A stretch of 64,000 nt of DNA from JADZEM01 sp046328125 (GTDB lineage: Bacteria; Chloroflexota; UBA6077; JACCZL01). The translations under genes and the position numbers were made by a program. The DNA lies in assembly GCA_046328125.1 (NCBI GenBank), contig JAXLXF010000028.1, forward strand, positions 28,867-92,866, given 5' to 3'. This document shows positions 9,077 to 19,037 of this stretch, in pieces. Below the pieces are notes generated by a model. It searched no databases. It was not told the DNA's origin and was given only the letters and a program-made list of their open reading frames with translations. Position 1 is the stretch's first letter. Each line of letters starts with the position of its first letter.

Positions 9077-9105
9077 GGACATGAGCGCCTGGCCCAAGGA
9101 GTAGC
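9077..9105 (+). repeat. 29-bp direct repeat, right copy
   Basis: Identical over 29 bp to 8406-8434, including the codons and stop of the hexomutase C-terminus, but here attached to no reading frame of that gene. It marks the right edge of the inserted toxin-antitoxin-like segment. Confidence 0.9.
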
Positions 9106-9279
9106 CGCGTCAAAGCCGACCGCGAGAGCCTATCGCGATGGTCCGGGTGAACGGCGCCGTCGAGTCCATTCTGAGACTCGTAGGCGCTTCGTTGTTCGGG
9201 CCGCTGGCACATCGGCTGCGACGCCGGACCGGACGTGGCAGCAGAGCTCCTGCCGCGAGCACGACGTAAGGAGAAAGCT

Positions 9280-9978
9280 GTGAAGCTCGATCTTCGACGC
9301 ACGTTGCTCAGCCTGGCTACCGCTGGGACGCTCGCTCTGACGCCGTCTGCCGTGACCGTCGCCAGCGAGGCGCACGACGCCGCCTCCACGGCTGAAGCGC
9401 GCCCGTACGGTGCGCCGGGCCTGCCCGTGCTCGACGCTACGCTCGCGTCCTCCGCCACGGTGCGCCAGACCGGCACTGGGAATCCTGACAACGACAACGA
9501 CACGATGCCCACCCCGACCGGCACTGGCACCCAGATGACCTCGGACCAGCAGTTCCTGACGATGGCCGCCTCCGGCAGCGCAACCGAGGTTCTCGCCGGC
9601 CAGCTCGCGCAGCAGCGCGCCACGAACGCCGACGTGCGCGCGCTCGGGGCACGCATCGCCGAGGATCACGCGCGGGCGCTGCAGCAGGTGATGAACCTCG
9701 CCAAGAGCAAGGGGCTCACCGCTCCCCAGGCGCCGTCCACGACGGCCCAGGCGAACCTGATTGAAGACCTCTCCCGGCGCTCGGGCGACGACTTCGACCA
9801 TGCGTTCGTCCGTGCCATGGCCGACGAGCACCGCACGACGATCGCCAACTTTGAGAACGCCCGAGTCAGTCTCAGCTCTGACATCGGGAGCTTCGTGGCC
9901 CAACAGCTGCCGACGCTCCGCGAGCACCTGGAGATGTCGCAGCGTCTCGACACGCGGGTCAGCGGCGGCTCCCAGTAG
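9280..9978 (+). CDS. Secreted DUF4142 protein
   Basis: This 232-residue protein has a signal peptide (LDLRRTLLSLATAGTLALTP), a low-complexity stretch rich in T, D and N (NPDNDNDTMPTPTGTGT) and a helical DUF4142 domain from about residue 85. The domain shows QQFLTMAASGSATEVLAGQLA, RALGARIAEDHARALQQV and REHLEMSQRL. DUF4142 domains are ferritin-like helical bundles found in exported proteins of unknown role, and no metal-binding set is obvious here. I chose the GTG at 9280 because AAGGAG lies 6 nt upstream; the frame opens earlier at 9235 without a ribosome site. Confidence 0.85.
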   Translation: MKLDLRRTLLSLATAGTLALTPSAVTVASEAHDAASTAEARPYGAPGLPVLDATLASSATVRQTGTGNPDNDNDTMPTPTGTGTQMTSDQQFLTMAASGSATEVLAGQLAQQRATNADVRALGARIAEDHARALQQVMNLAKSKGLTAPQAPSTTAQANLIEDLSRRSGDDFDHAFVRAMADEHRTTIANFENARVSLSSDIGSFVAQQLPTLREHLEMSQRLDTRVSGGSQ

Positions 9979-9998
9979 GCTGACCTGGGTGTGACGCG

Positions 9999-10030
9999 GA
10001 CGGCCTGTTCCTCCGATGGGGCAGGCCGTC
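9999..10030 (+). terminator. Terminator-like hairpin after the DUF4142 gene
   Basis: GACGGCCTG pairs perfectly with CAGGCCGTC around a 14-nt loop, followed by TTTGT. It lies 21 nt after the stop of the DUF4142 gene. Confidence 0.65.
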
Positions 10031-10046
10031 TTTGTGCGCCCCCGGG

Positions 10047-10427
10047 ATGATGGTGTTGCTCGGCGGCGCGGTGGGCTGGCTCTGGAGCCCCGACCCGCTC
10101 AGCCCGATGACCTACGCCCGGGTCGGGATCATGAGCGGCTCGATCGTCGGCATCGTGGTCGGGATCGTCTACAGCGCGCTGCGCGGCGCCGGTGCGTCGT
10201 CATCAGCTGCGACCGAGCCTGTCGCTCTTCGGCCGCGCTCGTCTGAGCATCAGCGCCTGATCGACCTGTGGGAGCAGGCGTACTACTGCCACAAGCACGA
10301 CGCCGTCATCCTGCCCGACGAGCCCAGGATGCTCAGCCCGACCGAGTTTCGGAGCCTGATGACTGGCGAAAAAGAAGGAGCAGCGTCAGACACTACACCC
10401 GACCAAGAACGACACTCCCGACCTTGA
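10047..10427 (+). CDS. Small membrane-anchored protein of unknown function
   Basis: About 126 residues: a hydrophobic N-terminal third that can form two helices (MVLLGGAVGWLW and VGIMSGSIVGIVVGIVYSAL), then a cytoplasmic tail with LIDLWEQAYYCHKHDAVILP. The Cys-His-x-His cluster CHKH could be half of a metal site, but no partner Cys pair follows. I recognise no family. The start at 10047 is chosen because the frame's earlier GTG (10032) falls at the foot of the preceding terminator hairpin; the choice is uncertain. Confidence 0.45.
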   Translation: MMVLLGGAVGWLWSPDPLSPMTYARVGIMSGSIVGIVVGIVYSALRGAGASSSAATEPVALRPRSSEHQRLIDLWEQAYYCHKHDAVILPDEPRMLSPTEFRSLMTGEKEGAASDTTPDQERHSRP

Positions 10428-10584
10428 AGATGGCGTTCCTGGCATCTCGGTGCTCGTGGGCTCGGATCATGATGTCGGCGAGCGTGGGTGCGAAGAAGGT
10501 CTGCCCGTCCGGAGTCACGAGCGCGTACTCGCCGGCATGTTCGCCCTCGACTGGCCTGACGTGTAGATCGTAGACTCGCCGCAT
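10393..10584 (-). CDS. Small hypothetical protein
   Basis: The plausible 63-residue core begins MRRVYDLHVRPVEGEHAGEY and continues with LVTPDGQTFFAPTLADIMIR, which reads like a genuine folded small domain. The open frame extends upstream to 10722, but that part is Arg-rich and its first residues (MQKAVRHPLT) come from the 50-bp repeat at 10693. The native start may have been lost or replaced when the adjacent mobile element arrived. Its 3' end overlaps the opposing gene by 35 bp. I cannot name a family. Confidence 0.4.
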   Translation of the reverse strand: MRRVYDLHVRPVEGEHAGEYALVTPDGQTFFAPTLADIMIRAHEHRDARNAIFKVGSVVLGRV

Positions 10585-10692
10585 CTCCACAGTGCCTGGC
10601 TGGTCGCCACGTGTCACGAGCGTCCCGTCCGTCGGGCCGCGATCTCGACGGCGCAGCCTGACCGTGACATCGTGCCGGCCATGCCGCCAACG

Positions 10693-10742
10693 AGTCAACG
10701 GGTGACGGACCGCTTTTTGCATCGTATCTGGTCCGTGGGTTT
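10693..10742. repeat. 50-bp direct repeat, left copy, flanking the IS630 remnant
   Basis: This perfect 50-bp match to 11930-11979 starts AGTCAACGGGTGACGGACC. It contains a small hairpin (CGGACC ... GGTCCG) and ends in CCGTGGGTTT, half of the family B palindrome. The left copy is cut at that half; the right copy keeps the whole palindrome. Confidence 0.9.
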
Positions 10743-10757
10743 ATGAGGGTTGACGAA

Positions 10758-11910
10758 TTAATGTGGTAGAAGGCCGACATAGCGGAGGAGGTCGGGGGAG
10801 CCGTCCTTGAAACGAGCGAGGAAGGCGAGGACGCGTGCGCGGAGGGCCGGGAGGTCGTCGGCGAGGCGATGGAGGTGGAGGACGTCCTGCTTGAGCCAGC
10901 GCCAGAGCTTCTCGATGGGGTTGAGCCAGGGGGAGTAGGTGGGGAGCGGGACAGGTTCGATGGGGAGGTTGAGTCGTTTGGCGGTGGGGCTGGGCTCGGC
11001 GGACCAGGAGCGGGGTCGGAAGAAGGGGAAGGGGGACTCCTGGGGCTCGAGGGCGGCGAGGAGGTCGGGATGGGAAATGGACCGGCCAGTTGTCGAGGAC
11101 GATGTAGAGGCGCTGTCCCCGGGTAAGCTGCGACCAGGGCCTTGAAGAAGCGGAGCAGGGCCGGGACACCGATGCGGGTGGCCTGGGTGGGCGATGACCC
11201 GGCCCGGTGGCGGCATCGTGAGGGCGCCGACGACCCGGGTCGTGGTGTTACTCCGGGGTGGAGCGCTCGGCGCGCGGGTCGGCCGTGCGGGCCGGGGCGT
11301 AGCCAGACGCCAGCGAGGGCTGGCGGTAGTAAGTGACCTCGTCGAGATAGAGGAGGACCGCCGTCTCCAGGGCGGCCGCGACGCGCGCCGGATGGCCCGC
11401 AGGTGCGCCACCTTCTCCTGGTAGGCTGGGTCCGGGCTGCGGAGGTGGTCGCGCGCCCGCTTCCAGCGGAGCCCGTACGCCCGGAGCGTCCGCCGGATCC
11501 CCGGCCGGCTCGCGCCGGCGAGCGGGCTACCACCGCCCCCCAGTCCCACCAGCGCCAGCGGCTCCGGTCGTGCCCGTGGCTGGCGCGGGTCGCTCCCAGC
11601 GCCGCGAGCACCTCGGCCCGATGCGCCTCCCGCTCGTCCAGGCCGCTGGGGGGAAAGCGGGGCCTGCGGCCCCGACCGCCGGATCGTCAGCACCGCCAGC
11701 CCGTGCTCCTCATGCGGTCCAGCCACCGATACACCGTGTCCGCCGCGCGACGCCGCAGCAGCCCGTGCTCCGCCACCCGCAGCCCCGACGACCGATCCGC
11801 CACTCAGCAGCGCCGCCGCCCGCGTCACGCGCGTACGCCTTCGGGTGGTGCTTCACCGCCTCCTCCAGCGTGACCTGCTCCGCCTCCGTCAACGCCAACC
11901 GTCGCGTCAT
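10758..11910 (-). pseudogene. IS630-family transposase, decayed by frameshifts
   Basis: Parts of an IS630 (DDE_3) transposase are spread over all three minus frames. The N-terminal HTH start (LTEAEQVTLEEAVKHHPKAY) is near 11900, an internal piece (RRTLRAYGLRWKRARDHLR) near 11480, and the catalytic strand LYIVLDNWPVHF near 11100. The C-terminal block LPTYSPWLNPIEKLWRWLKQ, with its essential Glu, lies near 10900. At least three frame changes are needed to join them, so no active enzyme is made. The remnant lies between the 50-bp direct repeats at 10693 and 11930. I could not identify clear terminal inverted repeats. Confidence 0.8.
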
Positions 11911-11929
11911 CCCCCACCCCGCGCTGCAC

Positions 11930-11979
11930 AGTCAACGGGTGACGGACCGCTTTTTGCATCGTATCTGGTCCGTGGGTTT
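11930..11979. repeat. 50-bp direct repeat, right copy, joined to a family B palindrome
   Basis: Identical to 10693-10742. Immediately downstream the palindrome CCGTGGGTTTCAACCCACGG (11970-11989) is complete. This suggests the IS630 insertion, or the duplication that accompanied it, broke a pre-existing palindromic repeat. Confidence 0.9.
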
Positions 11980-12013
11980 CAACCCACGGCCCGCGCTTGT
12001 AGCAACAGGTTGC

Positions 12014-12066
12014 CATGCACAGAGCGGCCCGCTCCCTTCATCGGGGAGCGGGCCGCTCTGTGCATG
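12014..12066 (-). terminator. Strong hairpin terminator of clpC
   Basis: A perfect 23-bp stem (arms 12014-12036 and 12044-12066) with a 7-nt loop, containing AGAGCGGCCCGCTCCC. It begins 22 nt beyond the clpC stop codon on the minus strand. There is no long U-run, but the position and stem strength support transcription termination. Confidence 0.7.
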
Positions 12067-12087
12067 TCGCTGATGGGCTGGGGGGAG

Positions 12088-14550
<2,463 letters not shown>

Positions 14551-14623
14551 CGGCAACGCGCCTCCCATAATGGGGCTACCAGAAGGTCGGCAGCACTTAC
14601 GCACTGCCAACCTTGATGACCTC

Positions 14624-14629
14624 ATTATA
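14624..14629 (-). promoter_or_regulatory. Candidate clpC -10 box
   Basis: The minus strand reads TATAAT here, about 74 nt before the clpC ATG. A short inverted repeat, GGCAG(N10)CTGCC at 14589-14608, lies in the leader and could be an operator. I see no clear CtsR, CIRCE or HAIR consensus. Confidence 0.45.
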
Positions 14630-14839
14630 AACTTCTTTCTCTGTGACGAGCCATCTTTGTTCTTGAGAGCGCAGCTGATTTCTGCCCGATCTGCTCGTCA
14701 CTTGTTTGAACAACGACCTGACCGACCGTATTCCGAAACCGGGGCTCGAATTGCCCACTGGCGGGATTCGTGCCAGCCCTCTGGGCGCGCGACTATTTCT
14801 TCGCTGCTCTCCCTCAGGGTGCACCGCGGCGGATCTCGC

Positions 14840-14946
14840 CGTAGGTTGAAACCTACGTCTACAGTCAGCTGTCGCTCTGCGACAGGATGGTGTGCTTCGG
14901 CGTCGCAGCGCGACGCCATGATGGTAGGCGGGGCTTTCAAGCCCCG
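14840..14946. repeat. Family B palindromic repeat, head-to-head pair
   Basis: The forward copy is CGTAGGTTGAAACCTACG (14840-14857), then TCTAC, then hairpin CTGTCGC/GCGACAG to about 14885. The inverted copy ends with palindrome CGGGGCTTTCAAGCCCCG (14929-14946), preceded by GTAG and hairpin GGCGTCGC/GCGACGCC (14899-14917). Stem bases differ from other copies but are compensated, so secondary structure is conserved rather than sequence. It occupies most of the otherwise empty 507-bp interval between clpC and the next gene. Confidence 0.8.
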
Positions 14947-15057
14947 ATGGGGCGAGCGCTTCCAGGGGGCTATCGACCGGCCGATGCGTCAGGCGGTACG
15001 ATGTCTGCACTGACGGCCCGCACACCAGCACTCGGATGCCGCCAGTGGGGGCGCCAG

Positions 15058-15741
15058 ATGAGCACGACGGCACAGGACGAGCGCGAGCTGATCTTCGCCT
15101 CTTTCGAGGATCCGGCGATGGGCGCCGTGGCCGAGAAAGCGCTGCGCGAATGGGAGCGCCAGGTTGCCTCGATCTCGCTGGGCAACATGGCGGTGGTGGT
15201 CCGCGACGCTGAAGGCGAGGTCCACGTCTCTCAGGGCGGGCATCTGTCCGTACGACGAGGCGCGCTGTTCGGCCTGATCGCCGGCGGCCTGGTTGGGGCA
15301 GCGGTGGTCGGGCTGCCGCTGACGGTCGCGATCGGCACGGCGGCCGGCATTCAGGCGGCGGCGGTCGCGGCTGGGACGCTCGCCAGTGCGACCGCGAGCG
15401 CTTCGTCGACGGCGCTGGCCTTCGAGGCGGCGCTTGCGACCGGGATCTCGACGGCGCTGTCAGGTGGGCTGGGGGCGGCGGTTGGCGGGGCGGCCGGCAG
15501 TCTGGCCTCGCTGTTCGGCTTCAAGGACGACGACTTGAAGCAGGCCGGCGAGTGTCTCCAGCACAATCACTCGGCGGTGGTGGCGCTGATCACGCCGAAT
15601 GAGCTGTCCGAGGTGACCGACATGCTGGAGCGGCTCGGCGCGACGGTCCGGCACGGCTCGGTGTCGCAACCGCTCCTCGATCTTGCCGCCAGCCAGGCTC
15701 CGTCAGACGAGGAGCCGGAGACTTCTGGGACGCCCGCCTGA
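15058..15741 (+). CDS. DUF1269-like membrane protein
   Basis: About 227 residues. The N-terminal alpha/beta part reads ELIFASFEDPAMGAVAEKAL ... AVVVRDAEGEVHV. A long Gly/Ala-rich hydrophobic stretch (residues ~65-150; FGLIAGGLVGAAVVGLPLTV, SGGLGAAVGGAAGSLASLFG) follows. A C-terminal part (SAVVALITPNELSEVTDMLE) repeats the regulatory-domain look of the DUF1269/COG4803 family. Function is unknown. I chose the ATG at 15058; the frame is open further upstream, but that region comes from the family B repeat. Confidence 0.7.
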   Translation: MSTTAQDERELIFASFEDPAMGAVAEKALREWERQVASISLGNMAVVVRDAEGEVHVSQGGHLSVRRGALFGLIAGGLVGAAVVGLPLTVAIGTAAGIQAAAVAAGTLASATASASSTALAFEAALATGISTALSGGLGAAVGGAAGSLASLFGFKDDDLKQAGECLQHNHSAVVALITPNELSEVTDMLERLGATVRHGSVSQPLLDLAASQAPSDEEPETSGTPA

Positions 15742-15810
15742 CGTACGCCCCTGGTGCAGATCCAGACGAGAGATTCGGGAATGCATCCGACGACGTGTGC
15801 TGGCGAAGCC

Positions 15811-17004
15811 CTAGAACGTGTGCCCCCAGCTCTGGGGTAGCACGTACTCGTCCGCGCCGTGGATCGGGGCATCCTCGGCGAAGCGGCTCCAGCGGAACGG
15901 CACGAGATCCACGCTGGTAGCCGCGCCGCGCAGGATCAACTCTGACAGTCCCAGCCCGACCGCCGGCGCCTTCTTGAAGCCGGTCCCGCTGAATCCGGCC
16001 GCCAGGTACAGCCCGTCCAGCCCCGGCACCCGGTCCAGGATGGCTCGGGTGTCCGGGCTCATGTCGTACATACCGGCCTCGGCGCGGGCGTGGCGCGCGG
16101 AGGCCAGCGACGGCACCCGTACGCGCATGCGGGCCGCGACCTCGTCCTGGAAGCCGGGGTCGGCGCGCTCGTCGTTGTCGTCCGGGTCAGTTGACGTGGT
16201 GACGGACTCGTCGGCAGCGCCCCCGAGGATCTGGTCGTCGTTGTGGGCGCGGGTGTAGAGCGCCGTGGTGGTGTCCAGCACGACCAGATGGGGGCCGGTG
16301 TACGTGGCGGGGCGGTCGAAGTAGGCGACCTGCGCCCGGCGCGGCGTGACCGGCACGTCCACGCCCACCGTCCGGAGCAGGGCCGGCGACCACGTGTTGG
16401 CGGCGCACACCACGATGGGCGCCGCAAGGTCGTCTCCGAGCGTTTTGACCCCGGCGACGCGCCCGCCGGCAGCCGCGATCGCGGTGACGGTGGTCCCTTC
16501 CAGCACCTCGACGCCGAGCCGACGGGCCGCGTCCACGAGCGAGAGCGTCGTCTGGAGGGCGTCGGCGTAGCCGCTGGTCGGCTCGTACGCCGCGCCGGCT
16601 ACGCCCTCGGTCTGGAGGGACGGCATGATCTCGCGCAGCTCGTCAGGCCCCACGACCGAGGTCTCGACGCCGAGTGCTCGCAGCCGCTTGACATTCCGGT
16701 GGAGCCGGTCCAGGTTCTCCGGGCCGACCAGCAGCGCGAAGCCGGTCTCACGGAAGCCGCACGAGCCGCCGACCATCTCGGACCAGCGCTGGAAGTACGG
16801 CAGGCTGGCGAGCGCGAGCCTCGCTTCCGGGTCGTTCGAGTAATGCATCCGGATGATGGCGCCGGACTTCCGGATGTTGCCGGAGCAGATCTCGCGCCGC
16901 TCGACCAGCGCCACCCGCCCGACGCCAGCTCGCGCCAGGTGGTACGCGATGCTGGCGCCCATCACCCCGCCGCCGATCACGAGTGCGTCGTACGTCCGTG
17001 CCAT
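15811..17004 (-). CDS. FAD-dependent oxidoreductase (DAO / sarcosine oxidase beta-like)
   Basis: This 397-residue flavoprotein starts with the dinucleotide-binding motif VIGGGVMGASIAYHLARAG and the acidic end of the second strand (LVERREI). It continues with the DAO-family pattern ending in AAGFSGTGFKKAPAVGLGLS near the C-terminus, where FAD contacts lie. Members oxidise secondary or tertiary amines or amino acids such as sarcosine, glycine or dimethylglycine; the substrate here is unknown. ICSGNIRKSGAIIR occupies the region where covalent or second-phosphate contacts vary. It is convergent with the upstream membrane-protein gene and has no operon partner. Confidence 0.85.
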   Translation of the reverse strand: MARTYDALVIGGGVMGASIAYHLARAGVGRVALVERREICSGNIRKSGAIIRMHYSNDPEARLALASLPYFQRWSEMVGGSCGFRETGFALLVGPENLDRLHRNVKRLRALGVETSVVGPDELREIMPSLQTEGVAGAAYEPTSGYADALQTTLSLVDAARRLGVEVLEGTTVTAIAAAGGRVAGVKTLGDDLAAPIVVCAANTWSPALLRTVGVDVPVTPRRAQVAYFDRPATYTGPHLVVLDTTTALYTRAHNDDQILGGAADESVTTSTDPDDNDERADPGFQDEVAARMRVRVPSLASARHARAEAGMYDMSPDTRAILDRVPGLDGLYLAAGFSGTGFKKAPAVGLGLSELILRGAATSVDLVPFRWSRFAEDAPIHGADEYVLPQSWGHTF

Positions 17005-17096
17005 CGTCTGCCCTCACCTGCGTTGCCGGCATGATACCGGCTCGTCGGGTCGAGTTTCGCGCCTTCCGACGGCCCGAGGAAGTCACGGAGCTCATT

Positions 17097-17205
17097 CGTG
17101 GAGCGCGGCCATCCTGGCCGCTCCGGGCCTGCCACCCCACGCAACATCCTGGAAGCTCGCATCGGAGTCACTCATCCGGAGCGGCCAGGATGGCCGCGCT
17201 CCACG
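17097..17205. repeat. Family A inverted-repeat element, copy 1
   Basis: Two perfect 30-bp arms (17097-17126 and 17176-17205), each containing GAGCGCGGCCATCCTGGCCG or its complement, flank a 49-bp spacer. Within each arm GGCCATCCTGGCC is itself nearly palindromic. It has no coding capacity. It lies in the 356-bp interval 17005-17360 and shares its core arms with copies 2 and 3. Confidence 0.9.
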
Positions 17206-17293
17206 GGCATGTTCGCCGCACACACCATCTCCACATCTGGCTTCCAGGGGAGAATCGGTCAGGAGCAGATGAGCGCAAAAGGGCAGATAAGAA

Positions 17294-17325
17294 GAGGCGC
17301 CCCGCTCACATGAGCGGAGCGCCTC
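17294..17325 (-). terminator. Terminator hairpin of the repeat-containing secreted protein gene
   Basis: GAGGCGCCCCGCTCA pairs with TGAGCGGAGCGCCTC (15 bp, one mismatch) around a 2-nt gap. It lies 36 nt after the stop on the minus strand and is followed by a T-rich run (TTCTTATCTGCCCTTTT). Confidence 0.7.
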
Positions 17326-17360
17326 GGCGAAGCGGTTCGGGTCGTTGGCGTGGCGTGCCG

Positions 17361-17765
17361 TTAGCGGGCGACGCGGTACGGGGCCTGGGAGTTGTCGTAC
17401 TTCGCCTGCGACCGGGTGGCCGGAGTGACGCAGACCGCGTCGCCGACGAACGCCTCACGCCAGACGTAGCCGTTGACGCAGGTGTTCGAGCCGTACGCGC
17501 CGTTCGGGTCGCGGCGGTAGACCGCCTGGGAGTTGTCGTACGCGGTCTGCGAGCGGGTGGCCGGGGTGACGCAGACGTGGTCGCTCGGGATCGCCTCGCG
17601 CCACACGTAGCCGTTGATGCAGGTGTCGGGGCCGTAGGCGCCCTGAACGGTGGCGCCGGCCGAGACGTCCAGGCCAGCAGCGGCGGCCGGCAGGGCGGCG
17701 GTGCCGAGAATGGTCAGGCCCAGCGCGGCGGAAGCGAGCAGGTTGCGCAGTCGGAGCGTCGTCAT
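17361..17765 (-). CDS. Secreted protein with duplicated CxNGYVWREA motif
   Basis: This 134-residue protein has a signal peptide (LRNLLASAALGLTILGTAAL ... PAAAAG). Two ~40-residue repeats follow: YGPDTCINGYVWREAIPSDH with VCVTPATRSQTAYDNSQA, and YGSNTCVNGYVWREAFVGDA with VCVTPATRSQAKYDNSQA. Each repeat holds two cysteines that could form a disulfide in the exported protein. This motif recurs in exported proteins of GC-rich bacteria, but its role is not known to me. The ATG at 17765 is favoured because AAGGA lies about 8 nt upstream. Confidence 0.75.
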   Translation of the reverse strand: MTTLRLRNLLASAALGLTILGTAALPAAAAGLDVSAGATVQGAYGPDTCINGYVWREAIPSDHVCVTPATRSQTAYDNSQAVYRRDPNGAYGSNTCVNGYVWREAFVGDAVCVTPATRSQAKYDNSQAPYRVAR

Positions 17766-17912
17766 CTCTGTAATCCTTGTCGGGCGGGTTCGGGGTCCCA
17801 TCCCTCATGGACTCAGACTACGGCCCTGCGAGATTTCCCTCTGTCTCCTGCATTGCACAGATGCTGTTTCCCCGGGAACCGCCCGCGTGTGCGTCCGCTG
17901 ACGCGACGGCGG

Positions 17913-18974
17913 CTACCGTCCGGCCCAGAGCGCCGCCGACTGCCGATCCAGCTCGCCGCCGTTAGCGTCTTTCACCACCAGGGTGAGCACGTACAGGCCG
18001 GATTGGTCCACCTTCAACGGCTGGCAGAAGCGCTCGGCCGGCGGCTGAAACTGCCCGAGCGTGGTAATGCCTCGGTCTGGGGCCATCACCAGCAGCTCGG
18101 CCTGGTTGCCGGTCGTCGCCGAGCCGCAGACGGTCGCCTGGTCGCCAACCTTGTGGATCGTCTGCTCGCTCCAGACGCGGTTCAGGAAGCCGACCGGGCG
18201 CGCGGTCGGGACGGCCGGCGGGGTGCGGGTCGGCGCGGGCGTCCCGATGCGCGCTGGCGTGGGGGTCGGGAAGCGGAGGCCGGGCAGCGGGTCAATCAGC
18301 GGCGGGACCGGCCCGGCAGCTACCGGCGAGGTCCGCGCGGCCGGGCTGGCTGCTGCGCCCACCGCCCGCGTAGCCACCGGCGAGACCGGCGGGGTGATCT
18401 GGGTCAGCGTGAGCGGAGTCGGGGAAGTGGTCGGCGGCGCCGGGGTTGACGTCAACAGCGGTGCGACCGGAGTCGAGAGGGTGGCCGTAGCGAGCGTGTC
18501 ACGCGTGCGCAGGGCGTCGAGATCGGCGTCCGGGTTGGCGACGGTGGCGGAGGACGCGGCCGGGCCGGTCGCCTGCCGCGAGACGAAGACCAGCGTGCCG
18601 GCGACCACGCCGACCATGAGCACCAGGAAGCCCACCACGATGGCGAATCGCCGCCGGCCTCGATTCGGGCCGGGCGGGGCGCCGCGACCGTCGAAGCGCC
18701 GGTCGTCTCTTCTGGAGCCGAGCCGAGCCGTGACCGGCGTGCCGCGCTGCGTCGGGCTGTCGTAGACGCTGCTCGCGTCGTCAACGGCGACAGGCGGGCG
18801 CCGCGCTCGGGTGCCGGGCGCGGCACGGTCGGCGCCCGGCGGCGGGATCGGCCCGAAATCCTCGCCGGGCTTGCTCTCCCAGAAGTAGTCCTGGTCCGAA
18901 GCCGGAGGGGTCGCGTCGGCGATACGGTTGTCGCCGCGCCGCGTGCCTGATCCCAGCGTGTCGTGGTCGTCCAC
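17913..18974 (-). CDS. Single-pass membrane protein with Pro/Thr-rich stalk
   Basis: This 353-residue protein has a hydrophilic, disordered cytoplasmic N-terminus (~1-108) and one transmembrane helix (AIVVGFLVLMVGVVAGTLVF). An extended extracellular stalk of about 120 residues rich in P, T, S and A follows. A compact C-terminal domain of about 90 residues (RVWSEQTIHKVGDQATVCGS ... YVLTLVVKDANGGELDRQS) looks like a beta-sandwich with two cysteines. I recognise no family. The layout resembles a surface-exposed domain on a wall-spanning stalk. Confidence 0.6.
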   Translation of the reverse strand: MDDHDTLGSGTRRGDNRIADATPPASDQDYFWESKPGEDFGPIPPPGADRAAPGTRARRPPVAVDDASSVYDSPTQRGTPVTARLGSRRDDRRFDGRGAPPGPNRGRRRFAIVVGFLVLMVGVVAGTLVFVSRQATGPAASSATVANPDADLDALRTRDTLATATLSTPVAPLLTSTPAPPTTSPTPLTLTQITPPVSPVATRAVGAAASPAARTSPVAAGPVPPLIDPLPGLRFPTPTPARIGTPAPTRTPPAVPTARPVGFLNRVWSEQTIHKVGDQATVCGSATTGNQAELLVMAPDRGITTLGQFQPPAERFCQPLKVDQSGLYVLTLVVKDANGGELDRQSAALWAGR

Positions 18975-18983
18975 CGACCTTCG

Positions 18984-18989
18984 AGTATA
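18984..18989 (-). promoter_or_regulatory. Candidate -10 box TATACT
   Basis: The minus strand reads GCCCGTATACTC here, 10 nt before the start of the stalk protein gene. The same 12-bp string precedes uvrD (see 48413), so a shared promoter core is plausible. The leader would be nearly absent. Confidence 0.4.
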
Positions 18990-19037
18990 CGGGCTTTGGA
19001 CGCGGGCGTCAGGAGATTTCTTACGCCTTCGCCGCCT

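Noticed and set aside
10283..11611. A 442-codon minus-strand frame across the IS630 region
   Set aside because: It reads the wrong frame through most of the transposase, giving Pro/Ser/Arg-rich sequence; true transposase motifs are scattered over three frames, so the locus is a pseudogene.
16983..18449. A 488-codon plus-strand open frame crossing the family A repeat and two minus-strand genes
   Set aside because: It runs through a non-coding inverted repeat, a terminator and an antisense signal peptide, and has no coherent protein pattern.
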